Of a stretch of DNA of 64,000 bases, positions 45,356-56,110 are shown piece by piece; position 1 is the first letter of the stretch, and each line of letters starts with the position of its first letter. This DNA comes from Gossypium raimondii (taxonomy: Eukaryota > Streptophyta > Magnoliopsida > Malvales > Malvaceae), in contig NC_068567.1 of assembly GCF_025698545.1 (NCBI RefSeq), forward strand, positions 60,400,705 through 60,464,704, given 5' to 3'. The position numbers and the translations under genes were made by a program. The notes below the pieces were generated by a model. It did not search any database. It saw only the letters and a list, made by a program, of their open reading frames with translations, and had not been told where the DNA came from.

Positions 45356-47056
45356 ATGGCGAACCGAGCGGGCTCTTCATCGTCACGCCTGGTAACCATT
45401 GATTTCATCGCTAATTGATCTCTAAAAATAACCATCGACACATTTGTTCTTTAACACTTCTGCAACTATTCTGCTACTGAATTTTCTTGAGCATTCCATT
45501 TCCCAGTAGTTTCTTCCATTTTCACTAGTTTTTTTTTTTAATTCATTTGCGTTTTCAGGAAACCCTTCACGAAGAAGATGATTACGACTCATACGGCGCC
45601 GAATCAGGATGGGTGGAAGCTAAAACGCACTGTGATCACTTGCCTTCCCTATCTTCTGATCTCACTCACATTCCAATCCCTAGCACTCCCTGCAGCAGGT
45701 CATTATCCCCTATGTTTTTTGAATTCTATAATTCTTGTTAAACTTCTTTAATTCATGTCCTTGTTTGGTTGATTATTTTGATACTTCTAATAAAAAATTG
45801 GGTTTAGACATTTAGTTTTCGTAACATATTTGCAGTTAATTTTTTGGCTTAATTGCCTATACCTGAAGTGATCTTCTGATTCATATTGAGGGACTATTAA
45901 TAATTGGCGAATCTAGGAATACATGGTTAAGGGGATCCAAGATTAAATTATAAATTTTTGCGTTAAATTGAATCATTAAGCTTTTAGAATAGCTAAAATG
46001 CAATTTTTATATTTTAATCAAGGGAGGCTAAGGTCCTGCCTATGGCATGTAAATGAGATACGAGTGCTTATAAGGGATTCGAGTTCAACTTGAAAATTTT
46101 GAATTCAATTTGGTATTTTATAGAGTGATCTCAAGCTTGCTATCGATCAAGCCAGCGAAATTTGAGCATTTTAATACTCAATTCAAATGCATCATGAGCC
46201 TAATCGAGTTTTCTTTTTTAGTACATTTTTATATTATCATGTAGAAAGAGCTTAACTCCGAACAAGCTTAATCAAGCTAGAGTTCGAGCTTGAATACGAA
46301 AATTGATCAACAAGCTTAGTTTAAGCTCAAGCTTGAGTTTAGAAATTCATGTTCAAGTTGAGCTTGAGACAAGTATTGAGTCCTGAACTTTGAGTCGAGT
46401 TTGAGCTTGAACTTGTCACTAATCGAGTTCTGCTTGACTCGATTACACCCGTAGGTCCCTGCTTGCCCTCCTTTGCATCCACCTCTGCTATTAGTATTTT
46501 AAGTAATTGAGCTACTAAAACATCTCTGAAGTTTGCATTTTTAGGATTCTTTAATGTAGATTTTTAGGGCAAGATCATACGAATTCATTATCCTAATCTT
46601 ACAAAACATTTTATGCATACAAGGTGCCAGCACCCAAGTGAGAATTGGTTATGCTTGTCCTGCAAAGTTGTGCTTTGTAGCCGTTTTGTGAATAAGCATA
46701 TGCTTGAGCATTATCAGCAAACAACCCATTCCATAGCGCTCAGTTTTAGGTATGTAGTTATAATTGCCTTCTATTTTAACTTCCCATTTTGCTATATATT
46801 TGTTGCTCGAGAAAGAGAAAATATCTACGGAAGTTTTTCTCGGTAACTTCTTTTTTCTTGGTTGTGTGAATCCAGTGACCTGTCAGTTTGGTGTTTTGCT
46901 TGTGATTCTTATCTCGATGCTCAATTGATTCAGCAACTGCGACCTTTTCATGAGACAGCTTACATATTGAAATTTGGTCAAGCCCCTCCTTTTCGGTCTG
47001 TTGAATCTTCTCGGGTGGACGATAAACCGGCCATGGATGTGCCATCAAGCAGTTGA
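45356..47056 (+). CDS. ZnF-UBP domain protein (ubiquitin C-terminus binding)
   Basis: Four exons: 45356-45391, 45559-45698, 46624-46749, 46876-47056, all GT-AG and in phase, giving 160 residues. After an acidic N-terminus (ETLHEEDDYDSYGAESGW) comes a UBP-type zinc finger with the expected Cys/His series: THCDH (C37, H39), C57 and C60 in TPCSRCQHPSENW, C69 and C72 in LCLSC, C77, H84 and H88, then SVWCFACDSYLD (C107, C110). This fold, shared with USP5 and HDAC6, binds the free C-terminal Gly-Gly of ubiquitin. No protease or deacetylase domain is present, so it is a stand-alone ZnF-UBP protein; its partner or pathway is not evident. Intron 2 contains a family G repeat. Confidence 0.88.
46050..46455. 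repeat. Dispersed AGCTT-rich element (family G) inside ZnF-UBP intron 2
   Basis: Contains many 'gagcttgagc'-like units and ends 'cttgactcgattacacccg', like the copy at 25430-25800. The flanking intron, about 45905-46045, also holds a possible family D fragment. Confidence 0.45.
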
Positions 47057-47879
47057 ATCTGGTATGGTTTAGACCGAAGGGCTGTAATGGCAAAAGAAGG
47101 CTAGTTTGGAATTGAATCAAACAATAAATTAGTTGAATTTAATTATATGAGTTCTGTTCTATGCATACTGATGGCTAGAAATAGATGGCTTTTTCAGGTT
47201 CATATTGCCTCTTCCAAATACAAAACCACATATATTTACTCAGTCTAGGTTAAGGCAGAGAAAATTTTGCATACCTTATTCAGCTGTTGAGATCTTGCTG
47301 CCCTTATGAATTGTTTCAATCTCGACACATTTAATAATTTACACAAACATTTGATCTTCTGCCCATATAAATTTACTCAGTCTAGGTTTTTATCTGAATT
47401 GTTTTTTGATATTGAATAAGTCTTCATTAGACGACCAGGCATTCTGTTACACAGAATTTGCTGCCATGTCATAGACCTTGTATTACTAAGGTAAACTGTG
47501 TGTTTCGGTTGTCAAGCATTTGTTCAGGTTTCACTAATGCACCTGCATTCATGTAGACGGATTATTTTCCGATAGGGTAGTGAGTTCCCTCGGAATGGAT
47601 CCCTGTTAGATTTTTGTTTAGATGATTGTCTGATAGATTCGAGCACGACAACTTATCGATGTTTAAGTTAGGGGAATCTCAGTGACTTATGTGAAAGATA
47701 CAAATCCATGATTGAACACAAACATTAAGTTTGCACGAATAAAATCAGCTAGTGAGTTTTTTACAGGCTTGTGAAAGAGAATTTAAGATAAATTATAGAG
47801 TACCAAGATACAACATAGATAGATGATATGCATTACAAGCTGTCTTGACATCTCCGTTCTTTCTGTGGAGTTTAGATGT
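47057..47879. other. Convergent intergenic region, two 3' ends
   Basis: Lies between the stop codons of the plus-strand ZnF-UBP gene and the minus-strand small zinc-finger gene. It should contain both 3' UTRs and polyadenylation sites. 'tttactcagtctaggtt' is repeated near 47236 and 47371. No other gene seen. Confidence 0.6.
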
Positions 47880-49309
47880 TTATTTTTTAAGATGAGGAAA
47901 GCACGCGTACACGTCAGACTTTGGATGCTTCGCCTCAGCGTGCTCCCGGCATTTCACTTCCGTTGTGGTACACATGAATGTTTGCATACACACCTTGCAC
48001 TGTTTTCAGGCACCATCATAAACCAGTTATGTTATCAGAGGAAACCCAAGCAAAGGACGACAATGATATGAACAAGAAACCAAAACCCGAGTCATGTATC
48101 TGATAATGTAGTTCAATGTGTCTAAATTCATTTTGACAGTATCAACTAATGATGTAACATGATGAATGTTCGAAGTTAAGAAATGTTATTTCTAGAATTC
48201 TCAATTGCATTTATTACCAAATTCCACTCAAACAGAACACTAGAAAGGCAGTTTTTGCAATCAATGATTACTTATTATAAGAATTTTAGGAAGGCTCAGA
48301 CAATCATACAAATTCTTCTCATCAATATTTGTAACTTGAGAAAGCTCATGCAAGAGAAGCTTAAATTCAAGTATTGTGTCTGCTCGTGGTTTTCTTCAAT
48401 GGAAGATGTAGAGAAAAGGCCAATTCCTCCCTGAAATGTCTTCCAAGTGTCATCTGTTGGGAGTCGATAAATCCCTCAACAGGTAGGTATTACCCTCGGT
48501 TGGAATTTGTCTCCCAACTCTAACGAGAGATCAAGTGCTTGAGGCAATGGGTTCATAGAGCGGGAGTAACTTTTCTTCTAAGTGGCATACACCACGCACT
48601 GTCCATCTCAACGAGGTGCTCCAGCTGTGTGAACCTATCACCTCAAGCATTCAAGCTCTCGACTTTCCGAAGACAAACTCTTATCACTTTGAAGACTTCG
48701 GTCTCCCTCGACAAAACAAAATAATGACCAAAAGTCGACTGACAATGAACAATTGACAAGCGAAAAACACTCTCAAATCGTAATTCGCGCGTAGGAACTA
48801 CGCAATAAGTTCCCATGAAACCATACAAAGCTTTAATCCAAGAATCTCTCTCAAGAATTTCAACAAACACTCTCTTCAAAATACATCACAACAAAAATAG
48901 TCAAACTACAAACACAGAAAACAAGCGAAGGAAATCCCAACTTTTTCAAAGGAAGATAAACAAATAAATCATAAACCACTGGACAAAAACAACAGATCAA
49001 GCAAAGTACAGTTTTAAAATCAAAGAAAGAAATGAAAACCAGAGCATCCAAAGATACTACCTGGATGGACATGGCCTTCTTGTTAGACTCAAGCTGGCTT
49101 CCTATCAAAAAACCAAAGCTTAAAGATCAATGATGGATCTAACTAAAAAGATGGTCTAAAAAAAACAGACCCAAAGATTAGCAAAGAGATGGAGAAAGAA
49201 AGAAAAAGTGGAAAGGAAGGATTTGGGGAGCACCTTTGCCAGCAGCTTTTTGCTTTTCCAAGTTCTTCTCACGGGCCATCTTGGATTTTTGGCCATTTCC
49301 TCCTCCCAT
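47880..49309 (-). CDS. Small zinc-finger protein of the At2g23090/4F5 type
   Basis: Three exons on the minus strand: 49309-49234, 49101-49061, 47999-47880; GT-AG, in phase, 78 residues. The N-terminal half MGGGNGQKSKMAREKNLEKQ is the basic 4F5/SERF-like segment; the C-terminal half has a C2H2-type site, C40 and C43 in CKVCMQTF and H59 and H64 in REHAEAKH, then DVYACFPHLKK. This is the whole family protein (78 residues in Arabidopsis At2g23090). Its function is poorly known; a role in protein homeostasis or nucleic acid binding has been suggested for relatives, and nothing here settles it. Intron 2 is long (1061 bases) and contains an unclassified repeat. Confidence 0.93.
48380..48720. repeat. 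Unclassified repeat in an intron, related to 52690-52990
   Basis: Less AT-rich block within intron 2 of the small zinc-finger gene. 'atgtcttccaagtgtcatc', 'aatccctcaacaggtag' and 'ggtattaccctcgg' line up in the same order with 'atgtcttcaatgtgtcgtc', 'agtccctaacaaccga' and 'ggtattgtccttgg' at 52712-52780. Two occurrences in one window point to a dispersed element; class unknown. Confidence 0.45.
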
Positions 49310-50254
49310 GGTGGATTGATGAGGGAAAAAAAGAAGGGTTTTTTGATCGAATTGGAAGTGAAAACTTGGAAGAGGGAACTATCAGAGATGATTAAGGCAA
49401 AATAAGGGAAATGGGGGGCAGAATAGAGACAAGACTATGAACCACAAAGAAAGTAGATTCGAATAAAGTAATGCAAGTGGGGGCCAAAAGGATAGAGGCT
49501 GGAAATCGCCGATAAAGGAAAACGCCAACTAGTTGAATTTAGGTACATCAGTCAGATCTGTTACTGTTCTATATATCACCCGATTGTGAGGTGGAATTAG
49601 AGGGTATTATGGGGGAGTTTGGGTTCGGATCGAGTTTATTTAAAGTATTTAAATTAATTATTTAAGTTCGAATTTAGTCAAAAAAATGAGTTTATTTTTT
49701 TGTTTAAATTTAATTTAATTTTTTTTTAAAATTAGATCTAATTCGATCCGTTTATATTTAATTTTTTAGATCACTTTTGTTATACAATTATAATAAAATA
49801 TATAATAACTCACCAAGTCCGACCCGATAAATCTCTCTATATATATTTAAAGATTCTCTTTGAGAGGAGGGTACTTCATACACTCTTTTCTTTTATCTTC
49901 TTCTTCTCTATTGCTTCACCAAAATGTCTTTCCTTCTTTTCCACGTACTAAGAATGACAAAATAAAAGTTTTTAATACATTAAAAATTATTTATATTAAA
50001 ACCACTATCTTAAATATAATAAATATTTTTATATTAAAAACACAAATAAAAATATTAAATATTTTATTGTATTAAATATAAATTTTAAAATTTTATATTT
50101 TGGTTTAGGCTATTTAGTTGAGTAAGTTTTTTAAAAGTTTTGAGTAATGAGTTTAATTGTTATTGGGTTAATGATTTAATATAAGTATAAATATATATAA
50201 TTATTATTTAACATATATATATAATTAATATAATATTATTTTATAACATAATAT
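49310..50254. other. Upstream region of the small zinc-finger gene, then AT-rich spacer
   Basis: Promoter and leader of the minus-strand gene to about 49600. Beyond is AT-rich DNA without genes. Confidence 0.5.
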
Positions 50255-50394
50255 TCGGACCGAATCGAGCTCGGGCCAAGAAAATCTTACTAAAAGCTCA
50301 AATCATATAGAAAATAGACCTTAATTTTACCTAAGCTCATTTTTTGGGTGGATCTTTAGGCTTGGGCTAGTGGCCCAGCCCATGAGTAGGTCTA
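50255..50394. mobile_element. Partial hAT-type MITE, right end
   Basis: 'ggcttgggctagtggcccag' followed by CCCATGAGTAGGTCTA matches the right end of the 13707-14224 element. The left end was not found, so this is a truncated or very diverged copy. Confidence 0.5.
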
Positions 50395-50964
50395 GGTGGA
50401 ATAATAAATAAATATTTAATGTTTGAATTTATTTTTTAGTAAATAAGTACAGTTAAACAATATTTTTTAAATTGAATTGGTGGTCGAACCGGTTAGGCCA
50501 TTAATTCACTGGTCCAATCGATTTAATTAAAAAAGTATTAATTAAAAAAATTTCTATTCAACTGATTTTTCACTTAATTTATACTGATTCTTATATACAA
50601 CTTAAATATACAAAAAAAAATAGTTAGAATATTATAAAATTTATAATTTTAATCCAGATATGTAAATTTAAAAGAGGGGTATTTTGATAGTTTTTAGGGG
50701 TGGGCCGATGCAGGCTTGATCAAAACTGAGATCAATTTCATCCTGACCCAAAACTCGATTTTCTTTTCAATTTCATCCCCTATCTAACCAAATCGGGTTG
50801 AAATCCAATAGATTTGGGTTAATTTGCTAGTCCTCAATTATTGCTTGGACCCTGTCAACTCTAAGATCAACTGGATCTTCATCAATTGTCCTCAAACATT
50901 TTACATGAATGTTTCCAAAAAATAATCGCAATTGGAATTGAAAAATTATTTTTGTGTCGTTTTA
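50395..50964. other. Intergenic, no gene seen
   Basis: AT-rich spacer with a phrase 'ggtggtcgaaccggttagg' near 50480 and a moderately GC block near 50700-50880. Nothing classified. Confidence 0.45.
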
Positions 50965-51110
50965 GTTCGATTGGTATCGGTATTATTGTCAGTGCAGAAG
51001 GATGTGGGTTCAAGTGCGTTGAAATCTATTATCCTCCTATTTAAGGGTTGAGGAGGGGCTATGGGTATTTTTAGACTTATTATACCAAAAAGAGCAAATA
51101 TGATTAATGT
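50965..51110 (+). repeat. SINE-like copy (family E), most complete
   Basis: Box A-like TTAGTTCGATTGGTATCG and box B-like GGGTTCAAGTGCG, then 'attatcctcctatttaaggg' and 'ccaaaaagagcaaatatga'. It serves as the reference for the copies at 4186, 23514 and 24930. Confidence 0.55.
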
Positions 51111-51179
51111 TCAAAAATAGACCCTAAAAACTTGACCATTTTTTTCTCTCTTCTTTTTTACTTGAGAATATTACGGGTA

Positions 51180-51693
51180 AATTTCAATTCCAATCCCTCT
51201 ATTTTTTAATTACAAAAATGGTTAAATTTTAATCTGATCCCTATATTTCACTCAATTTTGAGATTTAATTTATATATTTTAAAATTGACATGACTTGATA
51301 TCTCAACTTTTATAATGTCATTGGTTAGTCTAAATATTTTTTCTCGTTAAAACAATGGTGTGAATTTTTAAGAATTGTTAGCACCATGAAAAATCTTTGT
51401 TAAATTCGGGTTTATTACAGTGTTATTTTTTTGTTATGTGGAGACCAATTTATTTTATTTTTTTCAAAATGCCACACCAACGCAATAATTCTGACAATGT
51501 TAACAAATGGACCTAAATTTTTAAATTTGAAAAGTAAAGAGACTAAATTTTTAAAATAAAATTTAGAAATTAAATTCTAAATATACGAATAATACAAAAT
51601 TTCAAACAAATTATAATTTTAAATTTTTACACTATAAATTAATTAATAATTAATTAATAAACTCAACAAAAATTGTGGGTGAAACCATACTAG
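51180..51693 (+). mobile_element. Helitron-like copy 1 (3' end ...CTAG|T)
   Basis: Aligns through most of its length with 52060-52578 ('caattttgagatttaat', 'cttttataatgtcattggtt', 'ggacctaaat'). It ends in 'tgtgggtgaaaccatactag' followed by T, a decayed form of the hairpin-plus-CTAG terminus of copy 2. The 5' TC end was not located. No coding capacity, so non-autonomous if a Helitron. Confidence 0.4.
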
Positions 51694-52059
51694 TAAGTAG
51701 TAAGTAACTATACATAAAATGTATTGGACTTGCTGCACATTGGACTTGCTGCCACGTGTCACACCCAACTATATTCATTTTCTATTCTTTTTGCATTTTT
51801 ACCAAAAACTGTTAAATTTCAGCTTTGGTCCCTTTAATAGGCCTAAATTTGAGATTTAATCTATATACGTTAATTTCTAAAATAATATGTCCCTTATAGT
51901 TTTATAATGTTATTATTTAGTACAAATAGTTAATATTGTTTACTTTTTTATTAAAACATTATGTGGTTATATATAAATCGAATACCCTAAGTCTTAGAGA
52001 CTAACTTGTGGCTTCCCAAAATATTTATGTTATTTTTCTTTTTTACATTATAAGACAAT
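51694..52059. repeat. Fragment of the same Helitron-like family
   Basis: 51780-51960 repeats the left part of the neighbouring copies ('aatttgagatttaatctata', 'gttttataatgttattattt'). Before it, 'tattggacttgctgcacattggacttgctgccacgtg' (51722-51758) contains a short direct repeat 'attggacttgctgc'. Confidence 0.4.
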
Positions 52060-52578
52060 GGTCAAATTTTAATTTTAACCCTAAACTATATTGAAACTTG
52101 AGATTTAATCTATATACTTTATTTATCTTTTACATAATCCGTCCTCTACTTTTATAAAGTCGTTAATTTGTCTAAATAGTTAATATTGGTCAACTATTTC
52201 AATCAAAATATTAGCGTCAATCTAGAAAAAATATTTCATCATGACGATTTTGAATGGGTATTTTAAGAAAAATTGTAATAAACATTTTTAATGTTTTTTT
52301 AATATATGGCTACTGAAGTGGATATATATTTTTAATTTCAAAATGTCATACTTGAGAATTAATAAAAGAAATTTAACGATGGTATCAATTGGACCTGAAA
52401 TTTTAAATCCAAAAAGTAGATTAGTATATTCTCAAAAATAAAAGTAGGGGGACTAAATTCCAAATGTACGAAGTGTATAGAGACTTGGAGAATATTTTAA
52501 CATTTGAATTTTTACTTTATAATTTGACATAAACAAATAATCAACCCAACACGAAGTGTGGGCTAGGAACCACACTAG
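52060..52578 (+). mobile_element. Helitron-like copy 2 with 3' hairpin and CTAG end
   Basis: The 3' end has a stem CCCAACAC (52545-52552) / GTGTGGG (52556-52562) with a 3-base loop and one bulge, then 12 bases, then CTAG at 52575-52578 followed by T. A hairpin about a dozen bases before a CTRR end, inserted next to T, is the Helitron 3' signature. The interior matches copy 1. The 5' end is unresolved and there is no Rep/Hel coding sequence. Confidence 0.45.
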
Positions 52579-52689
52579 TTTATATTGAATTTTAAGTTCA
52601 AGATAAGTACAACAAATTTTCCTCTAACATGTTCAAAGACAAAACCAAAATAATGTTGATAATTAAGAAATAAAGAAATATATAATTGT

Positions 52690-52990
52690 TGAAGGCGTAT
52701 CGACTTCTTCCAGAGATGTCTTCAATGTGTCGTCCTCTAAGCAACCGACTGAAGTCCCTAACAACCGAAGGTATTGTCCTTGGGAGAGAGTATTGTCCCC
52801 AGCCTCCGCGAAGAGCCAACGTGCCGTGAGTGGCTACCCTGAAAGTCTACTTCATACATGGGTGCCTCGATTATACGTAGACATATGACCACTCATCGAG
52901 AGGCAATGAAAGCATCTCGCCCTTGGTGGAGTTTAAACCCCTCACCAATAACATATAAGTCACTTATTGGGGTATATCTGACCCATATAG
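52690..52990. repeat. Unclassified repeat, related to 48380-48720
   Basis: Mixed-composition block ('gccaacgtgccgtgagtgg', 'gcatctcgcccttggtgg') in AT-rich DNA. The first 90 bases share ordered phrases with the repeat in the small zinc-finger intron. Confidence 0.4.
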
Positions 52991-53585
52991 ATCACAATGA
53001 CAATCTTTTTTAATTCATTTTCTTCTTCTTCTTTATCAAGCACCGTCAATTTTATTTTCTATCCACATTTTCGTTGTCAATTTTTTTATTCTTTTTTTTT
53101 CATTTAACTAAACGTACCTTAAATGTCAGTTTGAATATGATGTGGAGCACGTGTAAAATACATGAATCAAATTGTAATTAAAGACATGTTTATAATGTAT
53201 TTGTCACATAAATAACTTGAATTTGACATGTTAAAAGAAACATATAGCATCATTAATAGGGTGAATTCGAAATTTTCTAAACATTGGAATTGAATTATAA
53301 AACTTTTGAGAGTTCAAAGTGTAATTTTATAATGTATTAACTTATAATTTCATCATTTAAAAAAATAAATACATTTTTTTAGAGAGGTAAAGCATAATTT
53401 TATCATTACAAAATTTTAATTTATTCATTTATAACAAAACTATAAAGAAACTTATTAGGGGTGGGGTTCAAAGCCCACATATCCCCCACATTGTATTAGC
53501 CTCTTAACATCCAATGAACGTCCGAAATTAACCTATATTATTTTTTGGTAAAAAAGTAGCAGAAATCAACTACATCAACATAGTT
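52991..53585. other. Intergenic, no gene seen
   Basis: AT-rich spacer. 'ttattaggggtggggttcaa' near 53455 may be the edge of a dispersed repeat. Confidence 0.45.
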
Positions 53586-53750
53586 CTAATGAGAATTTCC
53601 CATGGTTTCGATTTGCTGAAGATCAACTAACAACAATCCTCTAATACTCATTGGAGGCTATTTAAAAGTGCAAATCGTATTTAAATCTTCAGCATCCATC
53701 TTCGCCAAGTAATCCACAATCTTATTTTGTTCCCTTGGAATATGTCTAAA
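53586..53750 (-). pseudogene. LINE remnant: end of an RNase H domain, minus strand
   Basis: On the minus strand the frame from 53750 reads FRHIPREQNKIVDYLAKMDA and on to a TAG, then PPMSIRGLLLVDLQ before a second stop. HIPREQNK...LAKM is the conserved C-terminal motif of the RNase H domain in plant LINEs. Only about 55 codons are left, with one internal stop. It is opposite in strand to the remnant at 14881-15185 and covers a later part of the same domain. Confidence 0.7.
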
Positions 53751-54120
53751 TTAATAGCTAAATTGATGGAAGGAGCTAATTATATGAAACCATATTTTGA
53801 AGACTTAATCAAAATTCTTTGAAGATTAGGACCAAATTAAAATCTAAATTATAATTTGAGAACCACTGCTGCAATTAATCTAAAGAGTATCATATAAAGC
53901 CAAATTTGGCGTTAAAACTTTAAATTTTCTATTTATTTATCAGTTTCCCTCCGTACAAGTTTTTTTCCCGCGTTTCTTCGAAGGTTTCTAATAACTTCTA
54001 TTGGTTTCCATTTCTTAATCCGAAATATAATTTACAAAGTATGAAGTTAATTATTTTTGTAAAAAATGGAAGCTTAGTTTGCAAATCAGATCAAAACATT
54101 CGGGATTTTAGCCATTTTTT

Positions 54121-54350
54121 CAGGTGAATTACGAGCGCATCGGAGTTATTCTACACTCGAAGGTCGAGTGGGCCGACGACCCGACCCGCATTCAGGATTT
54201 GGGTCCTTAATTGATCGGAATTACAATCGTGCCGGAAATCATTTCAGTCACCGTAATCGGAGGCTTGATTTGGACGGCCGTGATCCTCTCCGCCGGTATT
54301 CTCTACGCTCACGTGGCTTCTCCCTTTCCCTACGCTCGTTGCACATAATG
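54121..54350 (+). other. CpG-rich exon-like patch of unknown nature
   Basis: After a T-rich tract ending in CAG at 54120-54122, about 220 bases are clearly GC- and CpG-richer than the surroundings, as at the unmethylated 5' part of a plant gene. In one plus frame it reads VNYERIGVILHSKVEWADDP, a stop, then, still in that frame, VPEIISVTVIGGLIWTAVIL and AGILYAHVASPFPYAR, which looks like a membrane segment; no ATG precedes it. Another plus frame is Arg-rich and open to 54437. I cannot assign a family. It could be the first exon of a small gene, a long non-coding RNA, or a gene fragment. Confidence 0.3.
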
Positions 54351-54437
54351 TTTTTTTTTTCGTTTGGTTGCTTAGAAAAGAAAAACGGAAAAAGGAAAAA
54401 AATAAATATACGAATTAATAGATGTTCTTGGAAGTGA

Positions 54438-55655
54438 AAATAGATTGAATTTTCATTTTGTTGAAATAAATTTTGATTAATTAATTTATTTTGCTTTGAA
54501 AATCAGTAGCTTAAAGATAAATCTATTAGTTGAATTACTGAAAAGTAGTTATGAAATGTAAAATTTTCTCGATAATTTATCTGAGTTCTGAGCCCTAAGC
54601 TAAATTGCTGTAAATTTCATCCAATAACATATAATATGTATACAGATAGATAAGATTGCTTGATATTGCATTACCTTGTGATTTGCTTTTACTTTGGGGA
54701 AATTACTTAACAGTTAAGTGCATTGAGCTAGTGTTGCTAGTACCTCTTCTTCAGTAATGAATATTTTGAGTGTCTTTCAGAGAAATGCTATAATGAATTT
54801 GGCTTTGTCATGCAGCAACCAGTTTGTGTAAGTAGTTCAAGTAGGCCACGTTTAAGTTCGAACTAGCGACTTCCCGGAGTTTTGCTGCGAGTAAGAGGCG
54901 CGTCCATTTCTTCAAACAGGTTGGTGCTTAGAGCTCTCTGCAAGTTTCAAATTCACAGCACTTGCATTGGTTGTATTTACTGTGATTATTTACCTTGTCA
55001 AGTAGAGCTAGTAATTCTGCAAGTTCATAGCATTTGCATTAATGCACTTATGGCACTTTTAGTGCTTTTGCTGCACTAGTTGGACTAAAAATATATCCAC
55101 CATTCTTGCTTTGACACCAATTTCCATTCAACCCGTTTAAATTCTCGAAGGACAGCATATCTATAACTTTCTCAACTCTACTAGAATCCAAATCATGATT
55201 TTGCTTTTTTGTTCTACTTTTATTTCGTGGATATGTTGAGTGGTGCAAAATGATCAAAAGGGGGCAACTATTAAACTATCAACTTGTGTCATAATCTGTA
55301 TAGGACGATTCAGTGTCATATATGGTTGATTGTGATCCATTATTGTTGCTGCATCCATAAAATGAAATTGTGGGTCTGACTGGGTTTAGCAATAAGGAAA
55401 AGAGGTACCATGTGATCTTTTAGGAAGATAGATGGCTTGGGTTATCACCGGTTTATGCATAGATCAATTTCATAGGAGTAACCTAAAATGCACTCTGATG
55501 CAGCAATTTGTCGGTTGCATTGTCACTAGTGTATTCAATTTTCAATAATTGTTTTGGCGCTTGATACCCTAGCTATTTTTTTATAGAATTGCCTGCTATA
55601 ATCATCATGTTTCAACAGACTTTTTTTTGTCTCTCTTTAGACATTAGATATTCTG
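54438..55655. other. Intergenic or intronic, no gene resolved
   Basis: Less AT-rich than typical spacer here, and could be the intron of a transcript starting at the 54.2-kb patch. No exon is supported. Near repeats such as 'gcaagtttcaaattcacagcacttgc' type phrases (54938-54965 and 55017-55040) occur. Confidence 0.35.
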
Positions 55656-56110
55656 GTAAAATTTTGCTATTAGTCCATATACTATGCACAAGTTGCAAAT
55701 TTTTGTACTTATACTCTAATTTGGTCATTTTTAGTCTTTGTACTTTTCAAATTTTGAAAATTTAGTCCTGAACAATGGCTGATAAATTCATTAAGTAAAA
55801 TTTGTTATTTCCAACATCTTATGCCACAAACATATTACCACATTTGTAATTCTATGTTAACTTGCTATTTTCACATAATACTTCAAAAAATCGTTTCATA
55901 TTAGTTAATAAATTTAATAGCTCTTGTTTGAGTCAAGATCGAAATTTTAAAATTTGAAAAATATAAAGATTAAAAATGATCAATTTGAAGGACGTGGATT
56001 AAATCCACAATTTAACGCCATAGTATGGAACTAATAGCAGAAATTTTAGAGTACATAGACTAAAACCCGCAACTTACATATAGAACATGGACCAATAGCA
56101 GAATTTGACC
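55656..56110. mobile_element. Long inverted-repeat element (family J)
   Basis: Left arm 'ttgctattagtccatatact' is mirrored by the right arm ending 'catggaccaatagcagaatt'; inner arms 'ttcaaattttgaaaatttag' and its inverse also pair. A second near copy of the right terminus occurs at about 55993-56045. Related arms lie at 8925-9560, 61260-61690 and 63878-64000. Confidence 0.5.

Noticed and set aside
49189-49405. Two plus-strand frames of 65-68 codons
   Set aside because: Antisense to exon 1 and leader of the small zinc-finger gene.
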